Part shown: positions 53,232 to 61,623 of the stretch, piece by piece
Position numbering within the stretch: position 1 is the stretch's first letter
Layout of the letters: every line of letters starts with the position of its first letter
Assembly: GCA_964575605.1 (NCBI GenBank)
Contig: CAZNRN010000011.1
Location: forward strand, 48,246 to 112,245
Origin: JAPWJZ01 sp964575605
GTDB lineage: Bacteria > Pseudomonadota > Alphaproteobacteria > Micavibrionales > UBA2020
Length of the DNA: 64,000 nucleotides
Direction: 5' to 3'
Made by a program: the position numbers and the translations under genes
The notes under the pieces: model-generated
What the model was told of the DNA's origin: nothing
The model's input: only the letters and a program-made list of their open reading frames with translations
The model's database searches: none

Positions 53232-53711
53232 CTACTCCGAATAGCAATTCGAAATGGCGGCCTTGCAGTTCTCTTTGTCCGATTTATCGTTGCAGGCTTC
53301 GATCGCTGCATCGACGGCTTTTTTCTTTACGTCGGCGGTTGCCCAGCCCACGTTGCCCTCGTCATCTTCGGCGATTGCCGCGCAGGTGTTCGAGAAGGTT
53401 TTGACAATCTTGCAGTCCTTGCCGTTCTTGCCGCAGAAACGCAGCGCGCTTTTTTCGGCCTTTGCCTCGCTGGCGGAGGCGTCGGCAAGACCCCAGGCGC
53501 CGCTGTCTTCACCATAGGCGATAGCACCGTAGGGGTAAGACTGCTGCGCGCCAGAACCGCCACAGCTGTTGTAACAACTGGTCATGCGGTCGCGGCATTC
53601 CCAGTACCCTTCCCCGCAGTAAACTGAGGCCTGGCAGTCTGACACGCAATCGGCCTTCGTCACGGGTATGAACGCAAAAAAGATCAATGCGGCGAGGAGG
53701 ATGCTACGCAA
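53232..53711 (-). CDS. DUF4189 secreted protein
   Basis: 159 residues starting at TTG with GGAG six bases upstream, inside the end of the previous gene. Residues 1-20 are a signal peptide (LLAALIFFAFIPVTKA). Cysteine-rich N-terminal part (ADCVSDCQASVYCGEGYWECRDRMTSC), then the DUF4189 domain: YGAIAYGEDSGAWGLADASAS, ALRFCGKNGKDCKIVKTFSNTCAAIAED and ATADVKKKAVDAAIEAC. Four to five disulfides are likely. Function unknown. Four bases separate it from the GlcG-like gene. Confidence 0.8.
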   Translation of the reverse strand: MRSILLAALIFFAFIPVTKADCVSDCQASVYCGEGYWECRDRMTSCYNSCGGSGAQQSYPYGAIAYGEDSGAWGLADASASEAKAEKSALRFCGKNGKDCKIVKTFSNTCAAIAEDDEGNVGWATADVKKKAVDAAIEACNDKSDKENCKAAISNCYSE

Positions 53712-53714
53712 GGG

Positions 53715-54461
53715 TTACTCCGCCTTGCGTATAGCTGCGAGCGTTCTCGCGACGTCTTTTTCTGTGCCGCCGCAGCTGGGATGGCCAAAGCCGCCCGCAC
53801 TCTTTCCATTGTCCATATCATAGATGACCTGATCGCTCTTGTCCGGCGCGACGCCGCCCGGGACGTAATCGAGGCTCAAGGCAGCGCGCGTACGCCAAGC
53901 GATGTTGTGGTCGGCGCAGGAACTGTCGCCCGAGACGCCAAGGCCGCCGACGATAACGCCTTCGGCATTATAAAGCGCAAGGCCGCCACCGAAGACATTC
54001 ACGCCGCCGATTTTCTCGCCGCGCAGGGGGTCTTTTTCCGAACCGTAATCGGCCGCGTTGCCTGCGTAAGCCGCCGCGACGTTCACGGGGTTGCTTTCCT
54101 GCAGGCCAAAGAGGCTGCCGCCAGGCTGCACTGCGGAATAAAGGTTGGCCGTAGAAATCGATAGGCCCTTCAGGCTGAAGGCATTCGCGGTATTCGCCTT
54201 CTGCGCCGAAATCACGCGGCTGCCCGGCCACTGCGCATCAACCGTATCGCCCGTATATGCGACGGCGCAGACGGTGCCGGCGCGGTCGACAATGGTGCCC
54301 CACATATCAAGGTTGAAACCGCCGTTCGCTTCCTTGCGCGCGGCCGTCAGCGCCGCTTTCAGGGCTGCATGATCGGGCAGGCCTTTGCAGGCATCCGCTG
54401 CCTGCGCGGGCGCGTTTGCGAAAAGGATGAGGGAAAGGACGAGGAGCGCAGCGGATTTCAT
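53715..54461 (-). CDS. GlcG/HbpS-type (DUF336) secreted protein
   Basis: 248 residues from the ATG at 54461. Residues 1-21 form a signal peptide (LLVLSLILFANAPAQA). The mature part fits the GlcG/HbpS fold: ALKAALTAARKEANGGFNLDMWGTIVDRAGTVCAVAYTGD, SAQKANTANAFSL, GGLALYNAEGVIVGGLGVSGDSSCADHNIAWRTR. Related proteins bind haem or cobalamin; the ligand here is not known. Two cysteine pairs suggest disulfides. Upstream of and probably co-transcribed with the DUF4189 gene. Confidence 0.8.
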   Translation of the reverse strand: MKSAALLVLSLILFANAPAQAADACKGLPDHAALKAALTAARKEANGGFNLDMWGTIVDRAGTVCAVAYTGDTVDAQWPGSRVISAQKANTANAFSLKGLSISTANLYSAVQPGGSLFGLQESNPVNVAAAYAGNAADYGSEKDPLRGEKIGGVNVFGGGLALYNAEGVIVGGLGVSGDSSCADHNIAWRTRAALSLDYVPGGVAPDKSDQVIYDMDNGKSAGGFGHPSCGGTEKDVARTLAAIRKAE

Positions 54462-54537
54462 TATTCTAAGGCCTTCCATTCGGTTTAAACGGGCTGACCA
54501 TACAGGATTCTGCGGCCCGTGGGAATACGGCTTGCGC

Positions 54538-54576
54538 CAAAAAAGAGCGCCCCGGTTATGCACCGGGGCGCTCTCT
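54538..54576 (-). terminator. Terminator after the PRC-barrel gene
   Basis: AGAGCGCCCCGG / CCGGGGCGCTCT, twelve perfect pairs with a 7-base loop (54544-54574), followed on the minus strand by TTTTTT. Confidence 0.92.
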
Positions 54577-54596
54577 AAGGGTGGAGGGTATTCTAG

Positions 54597-55478
54597 TTAT
54601 TTGCGCGTAGATTTGTTCGCATCGAAGTGTGCCGACTGCGCCGCGTTCATGCGGAGGTCGACGCTGCCCATTGCGTTACGGGTCTTTTCCAACGACGCGA
54701 AGCTGAGGGCTGCGTATTCGCCCTTCACGCTCATCTTTTTGTGGTATTTCACGATCACGCTGTCGGCTTTGCCGTTCTTGATCGACAGGTTGTCGATCCC
54801 TGCGACTTTGGAGCCGCGCTCGTCGCGCAGTTCGCCGTCGAGGATTTCGTCAACGCTGAAGCTGCCGGCGGGAATGACCTTCGCGTCTTTGTCATCCTTG
54901 TCGTAGGAGAACTCTTTCGCGTTGTCGATCATGTCCTGGGTCAGCGCCATGCGCACGTCGCCTTTGTCGTTCATGCCGGCGACTTTGCCGTATTCGAACG
55001 CCGCCAGCTTGTCGCCGATGCCGAGTACGCCGCCGTCAGAAACGATGACATGCGTCGCGTTGCCGTCTGCATCGATGATGATGTCTTTCACCTTGGCGAT
55101 GTCTTTACCGTTGGGGTCAAGGACATCAGCGCCCAACATAGCTTTAGCCGTGCCGGATTTTGCGTAGATGACAGCTTCTGCCGAGGGCTTGCCATCGTCG
55201 TCAACGAAGAACGCCTTCACGTCGTCCGCTGCAGCGCGCATCTTGCGATCGGCCTTGTTGAGACCGCGCTGGATGTCTTTTGTGGTTTGGGATTTCGGCT
55301 GTGCGGCGGCTTCGCGGTCTTCGCGGACCGTGTCAGCCGTTGCGGGGCCGTTGTCATAGTTGTCGGCAGCGCGCTGGGTTTGCGTGCCGGCATCAACGTT
55401 CTTGCTGGGCGAGGCCGCGTAGACCGCGGATACGCTCAGTACAAGAGCGATAACCGATGCGAGTGATAATGCTTTCAT
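54597..55478 (-). CDS. Secreted PRC-barrel protein (two domains)
   Basis: 293 residues from the ATG at 55478, with AGAAGG upstream. Residues 1-22 are a signal peptide (ASVIALVLSVSAVYAA). After a disordered Asp/Gln-rich stretch come two PRC barrels: AMLGADVLDPNGKDIAKVKDIIIDADGNATHVIVSDG and ILDGELRDERGSKVAGIDNLSIKNGKADSVIV. PRC barrels bind partner proteins or lipids; secreted ones are common in alphaproteobacterial stress regulons. It is monocistronic or the end of a two-gene unit with the 109-residue gene upstream. Confidence 0.85.
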   Translation of the reverse strand: MKALSLASVIALVLSVSAVYAASPSKNVDAGTQTQRAADNYDNGPATADTVREDREAAAQPKSQTTKDIQRGLNKADRKMRAAADDVKAFFVDDDGKPSAEAVIYAKSGTAKAMLGADVLDPNGKDIAKVKDIIIDADGNATHVIVSDGGVLGIGDKLAAFEYGKVAGMNDKGDVRMALTQDMIDNAKEFSYDKDDKDAKVIPAGSFSVDEILDGELRDERGSKVAGIDNLSIKNGKADSVIVKYHKKMSVKGEYAALSFASLEKTRNAMGSVDLRMNAAQSAHFDANKSTRK

Positions 55479-55519
55479 GTCAGATTCCTTCTCTGCTGTG
55501 AGTGATGATAAGCGTCGGG

Positions 55520-55849
55520 TCAGCAAACGCCTGAGGTTTCAGTATTGTTCCCCAGTTGCATGCGAGATCCGGTCTCGGCCAGTTTTTGCGCATCGGCATG
55601 CCAGCTGAAATCGACGTGCTGGAATTTTCCGGATTTACGTTCGATGTCCTCACAGAACAGGTCGAGGTTCGACAGGAAGTCCAGGAACAGATCATCACGT
55701 TCCTTTTGGGTGCCTGCCGCCGACTTGAAGCGGATGACGAGGATACGGTCGTTCGACTGTTCGCCCGTCTCGTTGATCTTGGTTTTGAAACACACTGATT
55801 CCACGATGGGATGCGGGATGGCTTTAACTTCACCTGGTTCGAATAACAT
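55520..55849 (-). CDS. Small soluble protein of unknown function
   Basis: 109 residues; AAGGAG lies eight bases before the start. Mixed composition with RILVIRFKSAAGTQKERDDLFLDFLSNLDLFCEDIE; three cysteines including the C-terminal one. No family was recognised. It precedes the PRC-barrel gene on the same strand with 41 bases between. A second frame across the same stretch is a shadow. Confidence 0.55.
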   Translation of the reverse strand: MLFEPGEVKAIPHPIVESVCFKTKINETGEQSNDRILVIRFKSAAGTQKERDDLFLDFLSNLDLFCEDIERKSGKFQHVDFSWHADAQKLAETGSRMQLGNNTETSGVC

Positions 55850-56158
55850 GACACTTCTCCTTCTTTTTTACTTTTAAAGGCCGTTATTGATTCGACGTTT
55901 TTTCTGTATCTACTTTCAGGATGCCTGAGTCGTGTGAGATTCGAATTTCAGCTTTGAAATCGAAAAGCATCAAATTTGTAATATCTGTGTGAAGATTATT
56001 ATTCATAAATTACAAGACGATGGGTGTGATGAGGCCAAATAATACGTGGAAAACCACAGATATCGCCCACCACACCGGATAAAACCGGGGCAGAAAAACT
56101 TCGGGCCCCCGCTGGATAAACCTTCAGGGGCCCGAAACCAGTTCAGCGCTACGCTGTC
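55850..56158. other. Intergenic region upstream of the 109-residue gene
   Basis: 309 bases without a gene. AT-rich from 55950 to 56040, so it should carry the promoter for the leftward gene at 55849; no convincing -35/-10 pair was found. Its right end holds the csbD terminator described separately. Confidence 0.5.
56095..56136 (-). terminator. Terminator after csbD-like gene
   Basis: TTCGGGCCCC / GGGGCCCGAA, ten perfect pairs with a 17-base loop (56100-56136), followed on the minus strand by GTTTTTC. Confidence 0.8.
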
Positions 56159-56359
56159 TTAGTGCAGCGATTTCTCGAACTCGGCGACTTGCTTTTCAGC
56201 TTCGTCTTTTGCGATGCCGTAAGCTTCCTGCACTTTGCCGCAGAGAATTTTGCGATCGCCGTTGATTTCGTCGAGTTGGTCGTCCGTCAGACGGCCCCAT
56301 TTGGATTGAATTTGACCTTTGAGCTGGGTCCACTGACCTTGAATGGTGTCCTTGTTCAT
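56159..56359 (-). CDS. CsbD-like general stress protein
   Basis: 66 residues. The ATG at 56359 is chosen because AGGAG lies seven bases upstream. MNKDTIQGQWTQLKGQIQSKWGRLTDDQLDEINGDR is the CsbD pattern. CsbD-type proteins are small, helical and strongly induced in stress and stationary phase; their job is unknown. Neighbouring genes are of the same stress-induced kind. Confidence 0.92.
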   Translation of the reverse strand: MNKDTIQGQWTQLKGQIQSKWGRLTDDQLDEINGDRKILCGKVQEAYGIAKDEAEKQVAEFEKSLH

Positions 56360-56423
56360 TGTCATTCTCCTCTGTTGAAGCGTTGATTGTGTTGATGACA
56401 CAAAAGAACGGTCATATCCGCGT

Positions 56424-56924
56424 TTAGTGATGGAGATATTGGCCGTTCAGTTTTGCTAACGGATGAAGAAGCGCGTCGGTTCCCTCGCGCAGAGTACCTG
56501 CTGCCGTATATCCGAGCAGCGCGGCCAGAACGAGCGCAGTTTTGGGATAGGCTTTTGCAGGCTCTTCCACCTCGGCCATAATCACTTTGGCGAAGGTTTC
56601 AAGCTGTTTGGTGATGTCGTGCTGATGGGCCATCACGACGGCGCGGCGCCGGCGGGAAATGCCAACAGCGACGCCAGCTGATATAAGGGATATACCCAGA
56701 GAAATCGCGCCAATCGTGAGCGCCGCCGTCTGGGCATTATAAGTATGCTCAAGCCAGAGATAGCTGCCGGCGAGCAAAAAGAGCGCCGAAATACCACCCA
56801 GTACATAGGCCATAGCCATCATTACACGGGAAGCACCTTTGCGCTGGTTACCGGCCAAACTGGACTGGGTCCTGGCGATTGCCGCCAGGACCGCAGGTTC
56901 CAGCAATAGAGCTTGCCAACTCAT
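56424..56924 (-). CDS. Membrane protein, phage holin-like (DUF1469-like)
   Basis: 166 residues with two central transmembrane helices (MMAMAYVLGGISALFLLAGSYLWL and AALTIGAISLGISLISAGVAVGI) and a third weaker C-terminal one (ALVLAALLGYTAAGTL). The arrangement, next to a DUF883 gene, is that of the YqjE/DUF1469-type holin superfamily; the placement rests on topology and context. It lies 3 bases from the DUF883 gene and is probably co-transcribed. Confidence 0.6.
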   Translation of the reverse strand: MSWQALLLEPAVLAAIARTQSSLAGNQRKGASRVMMAMAYVLGGISALFLLAGSYLWLEHTYNAQTAALTIGAISLGISLISAGVAVGISRRRRAVVMAHQHDITKQLETFAKVIMAEVEEPAKAYPKTALVLAALLGYTAAGTLREGTDALLHPLAKLNGQYLHH

Positions 56925-56927
56925 CGT

Positions 56928-57245
56928 TTACTTCCTGAAAAGGAGAGCATTGATGATGATACCGGCGACGAACGCGACGGCAAGGCTTTGGCCCGGCTTT
57001 TCGCGAACGGTGTCTTCGGCTTTTTTCAGGCCTGCGGTGCTGTAACCGCGCAGCGCTGACAGTTTTTCTTCGGCCATGCCTTTGAGTTGTTCCACGCCAT
57101 CAGCGCCGGTATCGAGGGCGCGGTAAGCGAGGCTGGACAGGTCCTTGCGCAGGGTTTCGATATCTTCGCGCAGGGCTGCCATTTCATCGTGGCCGTTCGT
57201 GACAGCGCGTTTTGCGCTGTTGCTGCTTTTGTTTGTTCCCAGCAT
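56928..57245 (-). CDS. DUF883 (ElaB/YqjD-like) membrane-anchored protein
   Basis: 105 residues from the ATG at 57245, with AAGGAG upstream. A long amphipathic helix (EMAALREDIETLRKDLSSLAYRALDTGADGVEQLKG) is followed by REKPGQSLAVAFVAGIIINALLFRK, the DUF883 C-terminal membrane anchor. E. coli members bind inactive ribosomes at the membrane in stationary phase. The role here is inferred. Confidence 0.85.
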   Translation of the reverse strand: MLGTNKSSNSAKRAVTNGHDEMAALREDIETLRKDLSSLAYRALDTGADGVEQLKGMAEEKLSALRGYSTAGLKKAEDTVREKPGQSLAVAFVAGIIINALLFRK

Positions 57246-57288
57246 GTTTTTCTCCTTCTTGTTTTTAGTTCTAGGTTTGGTCAAGTGG

Positions 57289-57471
57289 TTAGGCCGGCGG
57301 CGGCGGCGAGCGGCCAGCGGCAAGGTGCATTACGCCCGTGATCACGAACAGCACAAGGAAGACAAAGAATACAAGCCTTGCGATTTCCATGGATACCGCG
57401 GCAATCCCGGTGAGACCAAAGACGGCTGCGATAAGGGCGAGGACTAAGAACGATAATGCCCAGTGAAGCAT
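57289..57471 (-). CDS. DUF1328 small membrane protein
   Basis: 60 residues, two transmembrane helices: MLHWALSFLVLALIAAVFGLTG and ARLVFFVFLVLFVITGVMHL, exactly the DUF1328 (YtjA-like) pattern. The family is stress-associated in alphaproteobacteria; no function is known. The C-terminus is Pro-rich. It is followed by the DUF883 gene on the same strand. Confidence 0.9.
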   Translation of the reverse strand: MLHWALSFLVLALIAAVFGLTGIAAVSMEIARLVFFVFLVLFVITGVMHLAAGRSPPPPA

Positions 57472-57539
57472 GGTAGCCTCCTTTTTTTGTTAGGTTAGAT
57501 GCTCTGAGGGGCTAATGTGCCCCCTGGCAAGATTGTTCC

Positions 57540-57767
57540 TTATTTGCCCTTTTTGGACGTTTTTGCCTTGGATTTGGCGGTTTTTTTGCCGGATTTCTTG
57601 TTTTTGGACTGTCCGGACTCGCTCATCGCGATGGCAATGGCCTGTTTGCGGGAGGTCACTTTCTTGCCGCCCTTGCCGGAGTGCAGGGTGCCCTCTTTAT
57701 ATTCTTCCATTACTTTGTGGGTTTTTCTTGCTTTGCCGGCTTTAGTGGCGGGTTTTTTGGTAGGCAT
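57540..57767 (-). CDS. DUF6496-type basic small protein
   Basis: 75 residues from the ATG at 57767, with AAGGAG nine bases upstream. The core KVMEEYKEGTLHSGKGGKK-VTSRKQAIAIAMSES is the DUF6496-like motif also found in many alphaproteobacteria and resembling a Lys-rich DNA or RNA binder; Lys/Ala tails surround it. A longer frame to 57935 would overlap the HIT gene and is not supported. Confidence 0.78.
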   Translation of the reverse strand: MPTKKPATKAGKARKTHKVMEEYKEGTLHSGKGGKKVTSRKQAIAIAMSESGQSKNKKSGKKTAKSKAKTSKKGK

Positions 57768-57841
57768 GGCGGGTGGCTCCTTCGTTAATATATTGTCGAA
57801 GGGCAAACGGGGGCTTGCCCCGTGTAGTTCCGGATTTTCGT

Positions 57842-58309
57842 TTATTCGAGGTGCGCGCGGATGGCGGAAAGAAGTTTCTGGTACCCCGCCTCCTCCAGAT
57901 GCTTCTTCTGCATATCCGCCAGACGGGTCAGCCAAACAGGCGCGCCCCAGCGCGGGTCAGATTTCGTGCGCGGTATGATGTGCACATGCGTATGCGGGAT
58001 AACGTTGCCGAGCGAGGCGTAGTTCATCAAATCCGGCTTCACCGCCGCATGTACCGCCAGCGACGCGCGGCGCAGGTCAGCCATAAAGGCGGTATATTCC
58101 TCTCCCGTCATCTGCTCCAGCCCCGTCACATGGCGCTTCTTGAAAATAAGGACGCAATACCCTTCGTAAACCTGGTCACGCTCGAGGTAGAGCGTGGAGA
58201 CGGATAAATCCGCGACCTTGTAACTATACTCGTTCACATCCTCCCGCGGCGCGCAAAGCGGGCAGTTTCTGCCTTCGATAAGGTCGGGCCAGGACGGAAG
58301 TGCTGACAA
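57842..58309 (-). CDS. HIT family protein
   Basis: 155 residues. The histidine triad HTHVH (106-110) lies in NVIPHTHVHIIPR, and a CPLC (16-19) may bind zinc. Such enzymes hydrolyse nucleotidyl phosphoramidates or AppppA-type compounds; substrate not known. Its start abuts the stop of the monooxygenase gene, so they form one unit. Confidence 0.88.
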   Translation of the reverse strand: MSALPSWPDLIEGRNCPLCAPREDVNEYSYKVADLSVSTLYLERDQVYEGYCVLIFKKRHVTGLEQMTGEEYTAFMADLRRASLAVHAAVKPDLMNYASLGNVIPHTHVHIIPRTKSDPRWGAPVWLTRLADMQKKHLEEAGYQKLLSAIRAHLE

Positions 58310-59410
58310 TTACGCCCCCAGCGACTTTTTCAAAATCTGCTTCTTGATCGCCTTGATGTGCGTCGCGGCGGCGACGGTGCGATTGCGGGCGGATTTCAGG
58401 AAGCTGTTTTTCATGCCGGCAATGTCAACCATGAGTTCCGCGTCGCGGATAGTGGCTTTGGCTTCGGCGCGGCGTTCTTTTGTATATCCTTTGGTATCGT
58501 CCTCGGCGATGCGTCTTGCGAGCGATGCCGCGTCCTTGATACCGAGGTTCATACCGCCCTGAACGCCCGCGGGCGGGTATGCATGCGCGGCGTCGCCGGC
58601 CAGGAACATATTATCCTTCTGGTATTTATCGACGTGGCGCACGCTGACGCCAAAGGCGTTGTTGAAATGCAGTTTATCGACGGTGAATGTGCCGGAAAGG
58701 CAGGACATCGCGTCCTGGGTATTCGCAACGGCGCGGTAACGGTCGCCGCCCAGCGGGATAACGACGGCGAAGCTGCCCCTCTTGCCAAGGAAGTACTGGA
58801 TTTCCTCGCCCTTGCCCGGCCAGTCCTTGCTGTCGAATTCGGCGGCGCTCCATTTGTCGGGATAGGCTTTTTCCTTCAGCTTCACGCCCATATGCGCCCG
58901 CACCGTGCTGTTGACGCCATCGGCGCCGACGACGGTGTTGAAGGTTTCGGTAAGACGCTTGCCGCCCCGCTCCATCACGGCATCGATCGTGCCGTCCTTA
59001 TTCTTGGTCAAGCTGATAAGCCTGGTTTTGTATTCCACCTTGCCGCCTAATTCCTCGAGCCGTTTTTGCATGACGGCTTCGGTGCGGTTTTGCGGCATGC
59101 AGAGCAGGAAATTGTATTTATGCGGCAATTCGGTGAAATCGAGTTTGAGCCCCTTGCAGGCCTCGCCGCTGATTTTCGCGTATTTGACCTTAATGCCTGC
59201 GGCTATCAGCAACGGCGTGGCGCCGCAATCTTCCAACAGCTCCAGTGACCGGACGCTGACGCCCGTGGCGCGGGCGGTGGGGGCGATGCCGTCCTTGGCG
59301 TCGATGACTTGCGCGATGATGCCGCGCCGCGCCAGTTCGAGTGCCGTCGTCGTACCCGTGGGGCCTGCGCCAACAATCAATACCTTTTTCGGATTCTTCG
59401 CCGCTGCCAT
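58310..59410 (-). CDS. FAD-dependent monooxygenase (PHBH family)
   Basis: 366 residues from the ATG at 59410. The FAD-binding GAGPTG is in VLIVGAGPTGTTTALELARRG, the DG motif in VVGADGVNSTVRAHMG, and the second FAD motif in MFLAGDAAHAYPPAGVQGGMNLGIKDA. It should hydroxylate an aromatic or related substrate with NAD(P)H and oxygen, or act in ubiquinone ring hydroxylation; the substrate is not visible. Four genes on either side give no specific hint. Confidence 0.85.
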   Translation of the reverse strand: MAAAKNPKKVLIVGAGPTGTTTALELARRGIIAQVIDAKDGIAPTARATGVSVRSLELLEDCGATPLLIAAGIKVKYAKISGEACKGLKLDFTELPHKYNFLLCMPQNRTEAVMQKRLEELGGKVEYKTRLISLTKNKDGTIDAVMERGGKRLTETFNTVVGADGVNSTVRAHMGVKLKEKAYPDKWSAAEFDSKDWPGKGEEIQYFLGKRGSFAVVIPLGGDRYRAVANTQDAMSCLSGTFTVDKLHFNNAFGVSVRHVDKYQKDNMFLAGDAAHAYPPAGVQGGMNLGIKDAASLARRIAEDDTKGYTKERRAEAKATIRDAELMVDIAGMKNSFLKSARNRTVAAATHIKAIKKQILKKSLGA

Positions 59411-59482
59411 GGTCAAAGCCCTTTCTGTGCTGGAGTCGATGGGCTACTCTAACTTATACTCAAATTGATTACAAGTGCCTCG

Positions 59483-60067
59483 TTACGGCGCAAGCTTTCG
59501 GACGGTCGTCACCAACCGCGTGGCGGCTGTTTCCAATGCCTTTGCGGTTTTGGGGTTGTCCAGCTTGCCTGCTTCATTGAAAGCGGTAGCAATGCCACCC
59601 ACGGCAACGACATCGGGAATAACCATGACCCTCAAATCGTCCAGCAGGTCGTGAAGTTTTTCCAGGCCGCGTATGCCGCCAAGCGCACCCGGAGAGGCAG
59701 ACATGATGGCTGCAATCTTGCCCTTGAAAGGCTCGAGCGGCGGATCGTTTTCCTTATCCTTGCGCGATATCCAGTCGATCGTGTTCTTGAGCACGCCGCT
59801 ATAGCTGCCGTTGTAATCGGGCGAGGCAATCAGGAATCCGTCGTGTTCGGCGAAAAGTTTTTGCAGCTTCTTCGCGTTTTCGGGAATGCCCTGCGCGACT
59901 TCAAGGTCGCCGTCGTAAAGCGGCAAGGGGTAATCGGCAAGGTCGATCACCGTCACTTCGGCCCCGGCGCCATGGGCGGCCTCGGCCGCCTGCCTGAGCA
60001 GTTTCTTGTTCCATGACTCCTTGCGGGTACTGCCCGCAAAGGCGAGAATTTTCGGTGCTTTTGACAT
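59483..60067 (-). CDS. NADPH-dependent FMN reductase
   Basis: 194 residues from the ATG at 60067, which matches family starts (KAPKILAFAGSTRKESWNKKLLRQ). FMN-binding GSTR-x-x-S and SPDYNGSYSGVLKNTIDWIS, followed by AAIMSASPGALGGIRGLEKLHDLL, are diagnostic of the flavodoxin-like FMN_red family. It reduces FMN or quinones; the exact role is unknown. It is divergent from dut. Confidence 0.92.
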   Translation of the reverse strand: MSKAPKILAFAGSTRKESWNKKLLRQAAEAAHGAGAEVTVIDLADYPLPLYDGDLEVAQGIPENAKKLQKLFAEHDGFLIASPDYNGSYSGVLKNTIDWISRKDKENDPPLEPFKGKIAAIMSASPGALGGIRGLEKLHDLLDDLRVMVIPDVVAVGGIATAFNEAGKLDNPKTAKALETAATRLVTTVRKLAP

Positions 60068-60175
60068 AGGCGCATCATAACCGAGTTTTCGAAATACACC
60101 AAGCCGCACTTGCCTCCCCCCTTTGGAAGTCGTAAACACAAATGTAGCATTCACCCCTCGCCCATGGAGCGCATT

Positions 60176-60640
60176 ATGTCTAATAAAGTTTCTATTTCAC
60201 TCACCCGCCTGCCCCATGCGGAAGGCCTGAACCTTCCCAAATACGCGACCGAGCAGTCGGCCGGCGTGGATCTCGAGGCGGCGGTGGGCGAACCCATTAC
60301 CCTGAAACCCGGCGAGCGCCAGCTGATCCCCACCGGCCTTGCCATCGCCCTGCCCGCGGGTTACGAAGCGCAAATCCGCCCCCGCTCCGGCCTCGCTTTC
60401 AAGAACGGCGTGACGGTTTTAAACTCCCCCGGCACGATCGATGCCGATTACCGCGGGGAAATTAAGGTCATCCTCGCCAATCTAGGCAACGAGCCCTTCA
60501 CGGTCGAGCGCGGCATGCGCGTGGCGCAGATGGTTGTGGCGCAGTATTCCTCCGTCACATTCAACCTTGTCGAACAGTTAGATGAAACCGCGCGCGGTGC
60601 GGGCGGCTTCGGCTCGACCGGTGTGAAAAAGGCATCGTAA
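60176..60640 (+). CDS. dut: Deoxyuridine 5'-triphosphate nucleotidohydrolase
   Basis: 154 residues from the ATG at 60176 (GGAG six bases upstream; an ATG four codons earlier is possible). All five dUTPase motifs are seen: SAGVDLEAA, PTGLAIALP, PRSGLAFKNGVTVLNSPGTIDADYRGE, ERGMRVAQMV and RGAGGFGSTG. A homotrimer that keeps uracil out of DNA by cleaving dUTP. The stop overlaps the cysK start by 1 base. Confidence 0.97.
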   Translation: MSNKVSISLTRLPHAEGLNLPKYATEQSAGVDLEAAVGEPITLKPGERQLIPTGLAIALPAGYEAQIRPRSGLAFKNGVTVLNSPGTIDADYRGEIKVILANLGNEPFTVERGMRVAQMVVAQYSSVTFNLVEQLDETARGAGGFGSTGVKKAS

Positions 60641-61623
60641 TGACTGCGCAGCCGAAAACGCAGGGTGCGCCCGACGTGGAATGCCGCGGCCGCGTCTACG
60701 ACAATATCTGGCAGACCATCGGCAATACGCCCTTGGTGCGCATCCCGAAGCTGTCGAAAGAATACGGCGTCAAGGCCGATATCCTGCTGAAGCTGGAATT
60801 CTTCAACCCGCTGTCGTCGGTGAAAGACCGCCTTGCCATCGCACTGATCGAGGCGGGCGAAGCTTCGGGAAAAATCAATAAAGACACAGTTATCATCGAA
60901 CCGACTTCGGGCAATACCGGTATCGGACTCGCGTTCATCTGCGCCGCAAAAGGTTACCGCCTCATCCTCGCCATGCCCGAGAGCATGTCGTACGAGCGGC
61001 GCAAGATGTTGCGCCTGTTTGGGGCGGAACTGGTGCTTACTCCCGCTGATAAAGGCATGAAGGGCGCGGTTGCACGCGCAGAAGAGCTGGTGAAAGAGCA
61101 TAAGAACAGCTTCATGCCGCAGCAGTTCGACAACCCCGCCAACCCCGATATCCACCGCCGCACCACAGCCGAAGAAATCTGGCGCGATACACAGGGCAAG
61201 GCAGATGTTTTAATCGCAGGCGTCGGCACGGGCGGCACACTCACCGGGGTATCGGAAGTGTTGAAACAGCGCCAGCCGGGCTTTATCACCGTCGCGGTCG
61301 AACCTTCGGACAGCGCTGTTCTGTCTGGCAAACCTCCCGGCCCTCACAAAATCCAGGGCATCGGCGCGGGTTTCGTGCCGTCAGTGCTGGATACGAAACT
61401 TATCGATGAAATCGTCACCGTCAGCAACGACGATGCCTATGCCATGATGCGCAAATGCGCGCGGGTCGAGGGCATCCCTGTCGGCGTGTCGTCGGGCGCG
61501 GCCATCACCGCAGCACTGTCGCTCGGCGCGCAGGCGCGCATGGAGGGCAAGACGATCGTCGCCATCATCCCCAGCATGGCGGAGCGCTACCTGTCGCTGC
61601 CGCCCTTCAAGGACCTCGAATGA
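60640..61623 (+). CDS. cysK: Cysteine synthase A
   Basis: 327 residues. The PLP-binding Lys62 is in LSSVKDRLA, TSGNTGIGLAF (89-99) binds the substrate carboxylate, and GVGTGGTLTGVSEVL binds the PLP phosphate. LRLFGAELVLTP and QFDNPANPDIH fit O-acetylserine sulfhydrylases. It makes cysteine from O-acetylserine and sulfide. Overlaps dut and the SRPBCC gene (ATGA). Confidence 0.95.
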   Translation: MTAQPKTQGAPDVECRGRVYDNIWQTIGNTPLVRIPKLSKEYGVKADILLKLEFFNPLSSVKDRLAIALIEAGEASGKINKDTVIIEPTSGNTGIGLAFICAAKGYRLILAMPESMSYERRKMLRLFGAELVLTPADKGMKGAVARAEELVKEHKNSFMPQQFDNPANPDIHRRTTAEEIWRDTQGKADVLIAGVGTGGTLTGVSEVLKQRQPGFITVAVEPSDSAVLSGKPPGPHKIQGIGAGFVPSVLDTKLIDEIVTVSNDDAYAMMRKCARVEGIPVGVSSGAAITAALSLGAQARMEGKTIVAIIPSMAERYLSLPPFKDLE

